A stretch of 5,562 nucleotides of DNA. Source: Sphingomonadales bacterium. GTDB lineage: Bacteria > Pseudomonadota > Alphaproteobacteria > Sphingomonadales > Sphingomonadaceae. The notes under the pieces were generated by a model. That model did no database searches. It saw only the letters and a program-made list of their open reading frames with translations, and was not told the origin of the DNA. The DNA lies in the NCBI GenBank assembly GCA_017302775.1, contig JAFLDC010000205.1:1-5562 (forward strand), in the 5' to 3' direction. Each line of letters begins with the position of its first letter. Within the stretch, counting starts at the first letter, position 1. A program made the translations under genes and the position numbers. This document shows, piece by piece, positions 1 to 5,549 of this stretch.

Positions 1-68
1 TTGATGATCTGGCGCTTGGGCGGAACAATCTTGCTCACGCGGAGCATGGACATGACGTATTGAGCCAA
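1..68 (-). CDS. ettA: EttA, energy-dependent translational throttle ABC-F ATPase (N-terminal fragment)
   Basis: Only the first 22 codons are in the window; the gene continues past the left edge. Read from 68 downward it begins MAQYV and contains RVSKIVPPKRQII. This matches the very conserved EttA N-terminus (E. coli: MAQFV, then RVGKVVPPKRHIL), which directly precedes the first ABC domain. EttA is a cytoplasmic ABC-F protein that binds the ribosomal E site and gates the first elongation step according to ATP/ADP ratio. The start is TTG at 68-66: it gives the family-typical MAQ opening and has a purine-rich AAAAAGG (77-83, minus strand) 8 bases upstream. The in-frame ATGs at 53 and 47 would cut off conserved residues. 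The gene points the same way as the acyltransferase behind it but is separated by 150 bases, so it probably has its own promoter. Identity is secure from the motif, although nucleotide-binding motifs lie outside the window. Confidence 0.9.
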   Translation of the reverse strand, partial: MAQYVMSMLRVSKIVPPKRQII

Positions 69-218
69 TCTGGGTACCTTTTTCAGAGCGGAGTCGAGAC
101 GGATGCGAGGTCAGGCAGACGGTTTCACCGGATGACGGTACGACCGGCTACCCGAACGGCAAAACGGAAAGTCTACGGGGCTTCTTGAAAAATGACCAGT
201 GCCCGGAGGCGACTGCAA

Positions 219-851
219 TCAGCGAGGGGCATCTTCGCGTCGGCGGTGCATCAGGACGGCCGGCGCGTCGACCCGGGGGCAGAGCTTTTCATCACCGATC
301 CGGGCATAGCCGAAACGGCGGCTGTAGAAGCCGGCGTGGCGCGGATTGACTTCGATGACGGCGTCGCTACATCCGAAAACGGCGTGCGCGTAGTCATAGC
401 TGCGGGAAAACAGGGCTTCAAGCACGGCGCGAGAACTGAACTGCGGATCAACCGCCAGTCGCGAAAACTCACAGACGGATTCGCCGGCCGAGCGCAGGTA
501 GTGCATTTCTTCAGGGTACAGCGTGTCGGCTAGCAATCCGGCTGCCGAGTCACGGCGGATGGTCAGCGTTGCCGCCAGGTGGTGTCCTACCCAGGCGCCG
601 AGCACGACGGTGTGTGTCTGATCCAATGCTGCATCCACCGCTTGCGTCAGATAGCCTCGCTCGGCATAGACGCGGCAAACCAGTGCCCGGCAGGCGGCCT
701 GATCCTGGGCGGAAGCAGCGACATGGACGCTGACTCGCGGCGAACCGCTATCCACCGCCCGTAATTTTGGCGTGCTGACAGATGGCGCCGGCGAATAAAC
801 GGGCAGGGTGGCGTACAGATGCATGGCCGCGATTGTAGGGAGGGCTTGCAT
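219..851 (-). CDS. FeeM / N-acyl amino acid synthase-like GNAT acyltransferase
   Basis: 210 residues from ATG 851. This start has GAGG about 9 bases upstream and lies 11 bases after the bactofilin stop; a TTG at 866 would overlap that stop and lacks a clear ribosome site. Seen: residues 60-68 RVYAERGYL, a central CEFSRLAVD (128-135) and VIEVNPRHAGFYSRRFGY (165-182). These correspond to the pattern of FeeM-type N-acyl amino acid synthases and the related PEP-CTERM/exosortase-associated acyltransferases: Y..RGY, E-SRLAVD, then VNPRH-FY-R-GF. Family members use a GNAT fold related to acyl-homoserine lactone synthases and transfer a fatty acyl chain from acyl-ACP to an amino acid or similar amine. 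The substrate here cannot be read from sequence. No signal peptide is evident, so it is probably cytoplasmic. It is the second gene of a bactofilin operon behind a sigma-54 promoter, suggesting production of an acylated envelope molecule on demand (inference). Family call is fairly sure, reaction is not. Confidence 0.8.
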   Translation of the reverse strand: MQALPTIAAMHLYATLPVYSPAPSVSTPKLRAVDSGSPRVSVHVAASAQDQAACRALVCRVYAERGYLTQAVDAALDQTHTVVLGAWVGHHLAATLTIRRDSAAGLLADTLYPEEMHYLRSAGESVCEFSRLAVDPQFSSRAVLEALFSRSYDYAHAVFGCSDAVIEVNPRHAGFYSRRFGYARIGDEKLCPRVDAPAVLMHRRREDAPR

Positions 852-862
852 GACAATCAACC

Positions 863-1405
863 TCAAACTGAAGGCGAAATTGTTGCGGGGAAGCCGATAG
901 TTTCGCTACGACCAGACTGGGCCGGCTTCTCCGCCGAAAGGGCGTTGATGTCGCCGCAGAGTTCGCCACCTTCGTCGATGACCAGTTTTCCGTAGCGTAT
1001 CTTGCCGGTGACCTTGCCGGTGGCGTGAATGATCAACTGCGAGCGTGCTGTCAGTTCGCCGTCGAATAGCCCGTGGATTTCGGCGATGTCGATACTGACC
1101 TTGCCGGTGAAACGGCCGGCTTCACTGATCCGGATCACGCGGCTATCCATGGTGGCTTCGACGCGGCCTTCGACGACCAGCGTGTCGCAGTCGAGGATTT
1201 CGGCACCCTTGAGCTTGACGTCCGGGCCGACGATCAGTCGGGCGCCCATGCTGTTGTCGGCGGTCGCCGGGGCTTCGCTGCGAATGACCTCGCTGGGTGG
1301 CGCGCTGTCTGTGCTGACCGAGTTTGTGTTGCCGCTGAGGGGGCGCAAGGCATCCTTGCGAACGATCGTTTCCGGGCGGGGGATGGCACTGGCTTTGCTG
1401 AACAT
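863..1405 (-). CDS. Bactofilin (polymer-forming cytoskeletal protein)
   Basis: 180 residues. The ATG at 1405 is preceded by AAAGGAAG with correct spacing. Residues 1-53 are a low-complexity, Ser/Pro/Thr-rich tail. Residues about 55-155 form the bactofilin (DUF583) domain, a right-handed beta-helix visible as short hydrophobic strands repeated every 17 or so residues with Gly turns (LIVGPDVKLKGAEI, LVVEGRVEATM, IRISEAGRFTGKV, AEIHGLFDGEL, LIIHATGKVTGKI, LVIDEGGELCGDI). The C-terminal 25 residues are again disordered. Bactofilins polymerise without nucleotide into filaments on the inner face of the cytoplasmic membrane and act as scaffolds for envelope enzymes, cell shape, stalks or polar structures. 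The domain and both flanking tails have the usual size. It is first in a two-gene operon with the acyltransferase, transcribed away from the histidine kinase, behind a near-consensus sigma-54 promoter at 1441-1456. The RpoN control, if real, points to stress- or signal-induced rather than constitutive filament formation (inference). Confidence 0.92.
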   Translation of the reverse strand: MFSKASAIPRPETIVRKDALRPLSGNTNSVSTDSAPPSEVIRSEAPATADNSMGARLIVGPDVKLKGAEILDCDTLVVEGRVEATMDSRVIRISEAGRFTGKVSIDIAEIHGLFDGELTARSQLIIHATGKVTGKIRYGKLVIDEGGELCGDINALSAEKPAQSGRSETIGFPATISPSV

Positions 1406-1440
1406 GCGTCTTCCTTTGAGTGGGGGCGGGAAGCTGCATC

Positions 1441-1456
1441 AGCGATTAGCGTGCCA
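1441..1456 (-). promoter_or_regulatory. Sigma-54 (-24/-12) promoter of the bactofilin-acyltransferase operon
   Basis: On the minus strand this reads TGGCACGCTAATCGCT. Against the RpoN consensus TGGCACG-N4-TTGCW it has the entire -24 block, exact GG-N10-GC spacing and a single mismatch (TCGC for TTGC). Transcription should begin near 1430, leaving a leader of about 25 bases that contains the AAAGGAAG ribosome site before ATG 1405. Activator palindromes lie about 75 and 140 bases behind the -24 element, a normal distance for looping. It shares the unusual TCGC -12 element with the promoter at 5159-5174. Confidence 0.85.
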
Positions 1457-1475
1457 AATAATAAAAATTCAATTT

Positions 1476-1488
1476 AAACAATTAATTA
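1476..1488 (+). promoter_or_regulatory. Possible IHF site
   Basis: AAACAATTAATTA matches the IHF consensus WATCAA-N4-TTR at 8 of 9 fixed positions. It sits between the sigma-54 promoter and the activator palindromes, where IHF bends DNA for sigma-54 activation. The surrounding tract is so AT-rich that a chance match is quite possible. Confidence 0.35.
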
Positions 1489-1530
1489 AACTCAATAGCT
1501 AAGGTATTTGTTTAACAAATTCCGGATTGT

Positions 1531-1548
1531 CGTCGTTTTTTTACGACA
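1531..1548 (+). promoter_or_regulatory. GlrR/QseF-type activator site 1
   Basis: CGTCG-TTTTTTTA-CGACA is an inverted repeat containing CGTC-N10-GACA, one base away from the TGTC-N10-GACA motif established for GlrR binding at enterobacterial glmY/glmZ. Its centre lies about 110 bases upstream of the predicted bactofilin transcription start. The three copies in this window share YGTCG-N8-CGACR. Confidence 0.65.
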
Positions 1549-1596
1549 GCTTTTTTTGAACGCGAGGGAAATTACGGAGTGACCGCTGTTCCAGAC

Positions 1597-1614
1597 TGTC
1601 GCCAATTTGCGACA
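1597..1614 (+). promoter_or_regulatory. GlrR/QseF-type activator site 2 (perfect consensus)
   Basis: TGTCGCCAATTTGCGACA is an exact TGTC-N10-GACA match with 6-base palindromic arms (TGTCGC/GCGACA). Its centre is 66 bases from that of site 1 and about 175 bases upstream of the bactofilin start. It also lies about 110 bases before the kinase start codon, so it could additionally influence the kinase promoter. Its left 8 bases, TGTCGCCA, are identical to those of the site at 5079-5096. Confidence 0.75.
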
Positions 1615-1693
1615 ATGCGTAATTGTCTGAATTAAAGAGATTTTTATTCGCCTTGGCGGAGGTGTTAGCGGGTATGACCGATCGTCTGCGGTC

Positions 1694-1699
1694 TACACT
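1694..1699 (+). promoter_or_regulatory. Weak candidate -10 of the kinase operon promoter
   Basis: TACACT matches the sigma-70 -10 hexamer TATAAT at 4 of 6 bases and would start transcription near 1706, just before the kinase ATG at 1724. No good -35 hexamer is at the right distance; TATGAC at 1673-1678 is 15 bases upstream and only a partial match. No sigma-54 element with correct spacing faces the kinase. Confidence 0.25.
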
Positions 1700-1723
1700 G
1701 AATTTTTGCCAAAATCGGAACCC

Positions 1724-3130
1724 ATGAAGCGCATTTCATTTCGCCAGGGCATGTTGCTTGGCTTTCTGCTGATCGTGCTGTTGCTCGGTGGCGCCGCGGT
1801 GCACGGCTGGCGGGTCGTTGAAGGCCTGGTGGACGAGAGCCGGGCATTGAACGAACGGGCGCTGGCGATGAGTGCCGCCTTGCAGGAACTCGGCGAACGT
1901 TCGGTCGACATCGAGCGTAGCGCGCGCCAGACTCTGTTGCTTGACGATCCGCTCTTCCGGCAACGTTTCGACGAACATCTTGCCGAGTCGCTGGCGACCG
2001 TTGATCGGGTCGAGGCGCTGGGCGCCGAGCAGGTCAATGCCTTGCTCGGTGGCTGGCGGATGGTGGCCGAGGCTTTGCGCAGTGGTCTGGATGTACGACT
2101 GCCGGCCAGCGAACTGGCACCGTTGCTGGCGCGTCTGTCGGAGCTGAACCAACGTTTGGGTGCTGCCGGGCAACAGTGGATCGATGCGTCTAATGCCACG
2201 CTGATCCGCACGCTGGAAGCCAGTCGCTGGCGGCTTGGTATGCAAATAGCGATGGCTTTGTTCGGTGCGATCGTGGTCGCCGTGGCGATGGCCTGGTGGC
2301 TGGTGCGGCCGGTGCGCGACCTTGAGCAGGCGATTGTCCGCCTGGGCGGGAATCGCTTTGCCGAACCGGTCAGGGTTGGCGGGCCGGATGATTTGCGTCA
2401 GCTCGGTTTGCGTCTTGACTGGTTGCGCCAGCGCCTTGCCGAACTTGAGGATGACCGCGAGCGGACCCTGCGTCATGTCTCACACGAACTGAAAACCCCT
2501 TTGACAGCTCTCAAGGAAGGGGTTGCTTTGCTCGACGAGGAGGTGCCGGCACCGCTGGCCGGTGCGCAGCGGGAGGTGGTCGATATCCTGGCGCATAATG
2601 TCAGCAGCCTGCAGGCGCAGATCGAGAGCCTGCTCAGTCTCAATGCGGCGGCTTTCGACGCGCGACGCCTCAATTTGGGCCCGATCCCATTGAATCGGCT
2701 GCTGCAGGCGGTTGTCCGGCAGCGGGAATTGCATATCCAGTCCCGTCACCTGAAAGTTGTCGTCGAGGCGCCAGCCGTTCAGGCAATACTCGATGCGGAA
2801 AAAATGAAAGCCATGCTCGATAACCTGCTGTCAAATGCCATCGACTTCAGTCCCGATCACGGCGAAATCCGCTTGAGCGTGCAACGCGATGGCCCAAACT
2901 GGTGCTTCGAATGCGTCGATCAGGGCCCGGGTATTGCCGAAGAAGATGCCGAGCGGATTTTTGAGCCGTTTGTCCAGGGGCAGCGTCAGGCGCCGGCACC
3001 GCGCCAGGGCAGTGGCGTGGGACTGTCGATCGTTCGCGAGCTGGCGCGGGCTATGGGCGGTTCGGTGCGCCTGCAGCCCGGTGGTCAGGGCGCCCATTTT
3101 TGTCTGGAAATACCCGATGCCAACACTTGA
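1724..3130 (+). CDS. glrK: GlrK/QseE-type membrane sensor histidine kinase
   Basis: 468 residues. ATG 1724 has only a weak GGAA upstream; an in-frame TTG at 1706 adds six residues but has no ribosome site. Order of parts: transmembrane helix about 10-28, a helical periplasmic sensor about 29-172, second transmembrane helix about 173-194, HAMP linker about 195-245, dimerisation/phosphoacceptor helix with SHELKTP (phospho-His 254), then the ATPase domain with N box LDNLLSNA (Asn 371), G1 DQGPGI (399-404), F box FEPF (413-416) and G2 GSGVGLSI (429-436). All catalytic motifs are intact. It autophosphorylates His254 and passes phosphate to Asp59 of the downstream regulator. The gene order kinase, lipoprotein, sigma-54 regulator is that of glrK-qseG-glrR (qseEGF) in enterobacteria, where the lipoprotein contacts the kinase from the periplasm. 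The stop overlaps the lipoprotein gene by 14 bases. Class and operon type are clear; the signal sensed is unknown. Confidence 0.9.
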   Translation: MKRISFRQGMLLGFLLIVLLLGGAAVHGWRVVEGLVDESRALNERALAMSAALQELGERSVDIERSARQTLLLDDPLFRQRFDEHLAESLATVDRVEALGAEQVNALLGGWRMVAEALRSGLDVRLPASELAPLLARLSELNQRLGAAGQQWIDASNATLIRTLEASRWRLGMQIAMALFGAIVVAVAMAWWLVRPVRDLEQAIVRLGGNRFAEPVRVGGPDDLRQLGLRLDWLRQRLAELEDDRERTLRHVSHELKTPLTALKEGVALLDEEVPAPLAGAQREVVDILAHNVSSLQAQIESLLSLNAAAFDARRLNLGPIPLNRLLQAVVRQRELHIQSRHLKVVVEAPAVQAILDAEKMKAMLDNLLSNAIDFSPDHGEIRLSVQRDGPNWCFECVDQGPGIAEEDAERIFEPFVQGQRQAPAPRQGSGVGLSIVRELARAMGGSVRLQPGGQGAHFCLEIPDANT

Positions 3131-3671
3131 GGTTTATAGCCGGCGCTTGTTTCGCGCCCTCTGCACGCTGACGTTTTTGGCGCTGACTGGCTGCGCCGGC
3201 GACGGTCTGCGGCCACCGGTTGGTCAGCCGGCTGAGCCTGGACCCGGCGCGGCATTGTCCTACTATCAGGCGCTGCAGCGCATGACACCCGCCGAGTTGT
3301 CGCGGGAACGCTCCATACTCACCGCCGTGCCCCAGACGCCGTTCACCCAGCTGCGCATGGCGATGCTGCTGGGCAGCGGCCGTATCGCGCCGGACTTGCC
3401 AAAAGCGCAGCAGATTCTCGACAGCCTGCTCAAATCGATTGAGCCGTCAGCGGCCACCTTTCAGCCCATTGCCCGCGTGCTCGCCGACAACTATGCCGAA
3501 CGCCTGAAGCTGGAGGCGCAGGTGGAACGGCAAAGCCAGCTGGCCAAGGAGGCGCAACGTCGGCAGCAGGAACTTCAGGAGAAACTGGACGGCCTAGCCG
3601 GCATTGAGCGCAGTCTGACAGTACGGCCCCGACTGCAGCGGCCGCCGGCTGGCAAGGGGGAAGGGCGATGA
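3117..3671 (+). CDS. qseG: QseG-like outer-membrane lipoprotein
   Basis: 184 residues from ATG 3117, which is inside the end of the kinase gene (14-base overlap, with GGA 8 bases before). This start places a classic lipoprotein signal at the N-terminus: basic YSRRLFR, hydrophobic core, lipobox LTGC with lipidated Cys26. Ala at position +2 predicts outer-membrane sorting. A Pro/Gly-rich linker (32-45) leads to a helical region with SYYQALQRMTPAEL and LRMAMLLGSGR (79-89). A Gln/Glu/Arg-rich stretch at about 126-166 is probably a coiled coil, followed by a basic tail. Length, position and layout fit QseG/YfhG, which in enterobacteria binds the QseE/GlrK periplasmic domain and is needed for proper signalling. 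Here it would be the envelope-facing sensor partner of the kinase (inference from family and context). It overlaps the regulator gene by ATGA, so the three are likely translationally coupled. Sequence conservation in this family is low, so the assignment leans on gene order. Confidence 0.8.
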   Translation: MPTLEVYSRRLFRALCTLTFLALTGCAGDGLRPPVGQPAEPGPGAALSYYQALQRMTPAELSRERSILTAVPQTPFTQLRMAMLLGSGRIAPDLPKAQQILDSLLKSIEPSAATFQPIARVLADNYAERLKLEAQVERQSQLAKEAQRRQQELQEKLDGLAGIERSLTVRPRLQRPPAGKGEGR

Positions 3672-5065
3672 CACCGCGCGAAGCTCAGGCTGCACATGTT
3701 CTAGTCGTCGATGACGACGAAGATATCCTGCGTCTGCTGGTCATGCGCCTCAAGGCGCGTGGATTTCGGGTCAGCGCCGAAGGTTCGGCCGAGGCAGCGC
3801 TGGCCCGCATCGCGATTGATCCGCCGCGGGTGGTGGTGAGCGATATTCGCCTGCCGGGCATTGATGGTCTGGCGCTTTTTGAAGAGCTGCGAAACAGCCG
3901 GCCCACTTTGCCGGTAATTCTGCTTACGGCGCACGGCACCATTCCCGATGCGGTCAACGCGACTTCACGCGGTGTTTTCGGTTATCTGACCAAACCTTTT
4001 GACAGTCAGATCCTGCTCGAAAAAATCGACCAGGCGCTGGCCGTTTCGTCGCCCGTCGATGCCGACCCGGCGTTGCCCCAGGCCGGCGTGGCTGGCAAGG
4101 AATGGCCGGACGGACTGGTCTATCGTAGTGCCAAAATGGCCAATCTGGTGGCCGAAGCGCGCATGGTGGCCGCTTCCGACGCCAGCGTGCTGATCCGCGG
4201 TGAGAGCGGTACCGGCAAGGAGGTACTAGCGCGTGCCATTCACCAAGGCAGCCCCCGTGCGAGCGGCCCTTTCGTTGCCATCAACTGTGGCGCCATTCCC
4301 GAGCAGTTGCTGGAGTCCGAACTGTTCGGCCATGTCCGCGGCGCCTTTACCGGTGCCGCCGGAAACCGGACAGGGCTGTTTCAGGCCGCGCATGGCGGCA
4401 CGCTGTTCCTCGACGAAATCGGCGACATGCCGCTGCCCCTGCAGGTCAAACTCCTGCGCGTGCTGCAGGAACGCATGGTGCGTCCGGTTGGGGCCACCCG
4501 TGCCGAGCCGGTCGATGTGCGTCTGATTTCAGCAACCCACCGTGATCTGGATGCGGCGATGGCGGAGGGACAGTTTCGTGAGGATCTTTATTACCGTCTG
4601 GATGTGGTGTCGCTCACCCTGCCCAGCCTGAACGAGCGACGCGAGGATATTCCCCTGCTGGCAGCCCATTTCGTGCACCAACTGGCGCGCAAGTATGGCA
4701 AGCCGATCAACGGCTTTGCGCCGGATGCGCTGGAAGCCTTGGCCACGGCCAGTTGGCCGGGCAATATCCGGCAGTTGCTCAATGTTGTCGAACAAAGCTG
4801 CGCCCTGACATCCACGCCGCTGATTCCGCTATCGCTGGTTCAGCGGGCACTGCGGGTTCCCGCGATGGAGGCGCTGACCTATGCCGAGGCCAAGCAGCGC
4901 TTTGAGCGGACCTATCTGGTGCAGTTGCTCAAGTTGACCGATGGCAGCGTCGCCGATGCCGCCCGGATCGCCGACCGTAACCGGACCGAGTTCTACCGTC
5001 TGCTGGAGAAACACGGCCTGACGCCGGCGATGTTTCGTCACGAGACCGAGGTCCGTTCGGAGTAG
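3668..5065 (+). CDS. glrR: GlrR/QseF-type sigma-54-dependent response regulator
   Basis: 465 residues from ATG 3668, whose ATGA overlaps the lipoprotein stop; purine-rich AAGGGGGAAGGG precedes it. Receiver domain about 10-125: acidic pocket D15-D17, phospho-acceptor Asp59 in [10 protein letters not shown], Thr87 and Lys109 (TKPF). AAA+ activator domain about 148-395: Walker A GESGTGKE (178-185), the sigma-54 contact loop GAFTGA (225-230), Walker B GTLFLDE (244-250), FREDLYYRL (303-311) and WPGNIRQL (363-370). C-terminal Fis-type helix-turn-helix about 405-452, with [21 protein letters not shown]; the NRTEFYRLL recognition helix closely resembles that of enterobacterial GlrR. Every motif needed to hydrolyse ATP and remodel RpoN-RNA polymerase is present. 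Its expected operator, TGTC-N10-GACA, occurs three times in this window beside two sigma-54 promoters. Two adjacent stops (TAG TGA) end the gene. No terminator is seen before the next gene, so read-through into the BON gene is possible. Confidence 0.94.
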   Translation: MTPREAQAAHVLVVDDDEDILRLLVMRLKARGFRVSAEGSAEAALARIAIDPPRVVVSDIRLPGIDGLALFEELRNSRPTLPVILLTAHGTIPDAVNATSRGVFGYLTKPFDSQILLEKIDQALAVSSPVDADPALPQAGVAGKEWPDGLVYRSAKMANLVAEARMVAASDASVLIRGESGTGKEVLARAIHQGSPRASGPFVAINCGAIPEQLLESELFGHVRGAFTGAAGNRTGLFQAAHGGTLFLDEIGDMPLPLQVKLLRVLQERMVRPVGATRAEPVDVRLISATHRDLDAAMAEGQFREDLYYRLDVVSLTLPSLNERREDIPLLAAHFVHQLARKYGKPINGFAPDALEALATASWPGNIRQLLNVVEQSCALTSTPLIPLSLVQRALRVPAMEALTYAEAKQRFERTYLVQLLKLTDGSVADAARIADRNRTEFYRLLEKHGLTPAMFRHETEVRSE

Positions 5066-5078
5066 TGATCGATTTAGC

Positions 5079-5096
5079 TGTCGCCAGTGCCCGACG
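5079..5096 (+). promoter_or_regulatory. GlrR/QseF-type activator site 3
   Basis: TGTCGCCAGTGCCCGACG contains TGTC-N10-GACG, one base from the GlrR consensus, and fits YGTCG-N8-CGACR shared with the two sites at 1531 and 1597. The left half TGTCGCCA is identical to that of the perfect site at 1597. It lies about 63 bases behind the -24 element of the sigma-54 promoter at 5159 and starts just 13 bases after the regulator's stop codon. Confidence 0.68.
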
Positions 5097-5127
5097 GCTC
5101 CGCCAGCGTCATCCATGCGGTATTTTG

Positions 5128-5140
5128 CAAGCGATTGAAT
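5128..5140 (-). promoter_or_regulatory. Possible IHF site
   Basis: The plus strand reads CAAGCGATTGAAT, matching the reverse of the IHF consensus (YAA-N4-TTGATW) at 8 of 9 fixed positions. It lies midway between the activator palindrome and the -24 element, with an AT-rich flank (5135-5158), as expected for an IHF-bent sigma-54 promoter. Motif evidence only. Confidence 0.45.
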
Positions 5141-5158
5141 TATCGAATTAATTTATTC

Positions 5159-5174
5159 TGGCATGGTCTTCGCG
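5159..5174 (+). promoter_or_regulatory. Sigma-54 (-24/-12) promoter of the BON-domain gene
   Basis: TGGCATGGTCTTCGCG fits TGGCAYG-N4-TTGCW with exact GG-N10-GC spacing; the deviations are TCGC for TTGC and the final base. Transcription should begin near 5185, giving a leader of about 23 bases that holds the AAGGAG ribosome site (5196-5201). The TCGC -12 variant is the same as in the promoter at 1441-1456. Confidence 0.85.
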
Positions 5175-5207
5175 TAGTGCCCTTGTCTCAAACTCAAGGA
5201 GCGCTAC

Positions 5208-5549
5208 ATGCAGTCATCACGCCTTGCCTTCGCGGCCGTACTTGTTCTTTTTACACTGGTCGGTGCCTCGCTGACCTCATTTGCCACTGATCACCCAGCT
5301 GCGGGCGGGATCGTTTCCACCGAGAAGGAAGGTGCGGATTCGGCACTGACGGATCGCGTCGAAACGCTGCTGCGCTCGGATATCGGGCTGGTCGGTTCGC
5401 GATTGCGGGTTCAGTCGCGCGATGGCGTGGTCACTGTCCGGGGCAAGGTGCCGGACGAGAGTGCGATGCGTCGGGCGCTGGATCTCGCCAGTGGTCTGCG
5501 CGGCGTGCGCGAAGTGCGCAACGGTATGGAGATCGGCTTCCCAAACTGA
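5208..5549 (+). CDS. Small secreted single-BON-domain protein
   Basis: 113 residues. ATG 5208 has a strong AAGGAG 6 bases upstream. Residues 1-26 form a Sec signal peptide (SSR, hydrophobic core LAFAAVLVLFTLVGA, cleavage likely after SFA at 26), with no lipobox Cys, so the mature protein of about 87 residues should be free in the periplasm. After a short Gly/Glu-rich linker, residues about 45-108 form one BON domain: the helix SALTDRVETLLRSD, the strand LRVQSRDGVVTVRGKV with the diagnostic G-V-V-T-V-R-G core, the helix ESAMRRALDLASGL and the final strand VREVRNGMEI. BON domains bind phospholipid surfaces and occur in envelope-stress proteins such as OsmY and DolP, which carry two; this one has a single copy. 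It follows the response regulator with 142 bases between, containing its own sigma-54 promoter and activator site, so it is probably a direct target of that regulator (inference). The molecular role is unknown beyond the family. Confidence 0.9.
   Translation: MQSSRLAFAAVLVLFTLVGASLTSFATDHPAAGGIVSTEKEGADSALTDRVETLLRSDIGLVGSRLRVQSRDGVVTVRGKVPDESAMRRALDLASGLRGVREVRNGMEIGFPN

Larger units (their letters stand above)
1406..1723. other. Divergent intergenic control region
   Basis: These 318 bases lie between the bactofilin operon (leftward) and the kinase operon (rightward), and no convincing ORF lies here. The stretch 1457-1560 is very AT-rich, in sharp contrast to the GC-rich genes around it. 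Reading left to right it holds the bactofilin ribosome site, a minus-strand sigma-54 promoter (1441-1456), an AT tract with a possible IHF site (1476-1488), two copies of the GlrR-type palindrome (1531-1548 and 1597-1614) and a weak candidate -10 for the kinase (1694-1699). The order promoter, bend site, activator sites is the standard architecture for an enhancer-dependent sigma-54 promoter. Confidence 0.8.

Noticed and set aside
1..63. Plus-strand open frame ending at TGA 61-63
   Set aside because: It resembles no known protein tail, while the opposite strand gives an unmistakable EttA N-terminus.
69..218. Terminator for the bactofilin-acyltransferase operon, or promoter for ettA
   Set aside because: Only short, imperfect inverted repeats without a following T run were found, and no -35/-10 pair beyond a lone TAGACT-like hexamer on the minus strand.
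1423..1438. GG-N10-GC arrangement on the plus strand that might drive a short RNA
   Set aside because: Most other consensus positions fail, and it sits in the G-rich bactofilin leader where such spacing arises by chance.
1029..1502. Long plus-strand open frames opposite the bactofilin gene
   Set aside because: They are antisense shadows of a GC-rich gene, with no ribosome site and no recognisable domain; the bactofilin frame is clearly the real one.
1654..1670. Possible plus-strand sigma-54 promoter for the kinase (TGGCGGAGGTGTTAGCG)
   Set aside because: GG and GC are 11 bases apart instead of the obligatory 10, and the -24 block lacks the CAC core.
1736..2476. 246-codon minus-strand open frame opposite the kinase
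   Set aside because: The composition is Gln/Arg-rich shadow sequence without domains, and the kinase on the other strand carries all catalytic motifs.
5066..5158. Intrinsic terminator after the response regulator
   Set aside because: The palindrome at 5079-5096 is not followed by a T tract and fits an activator site better.
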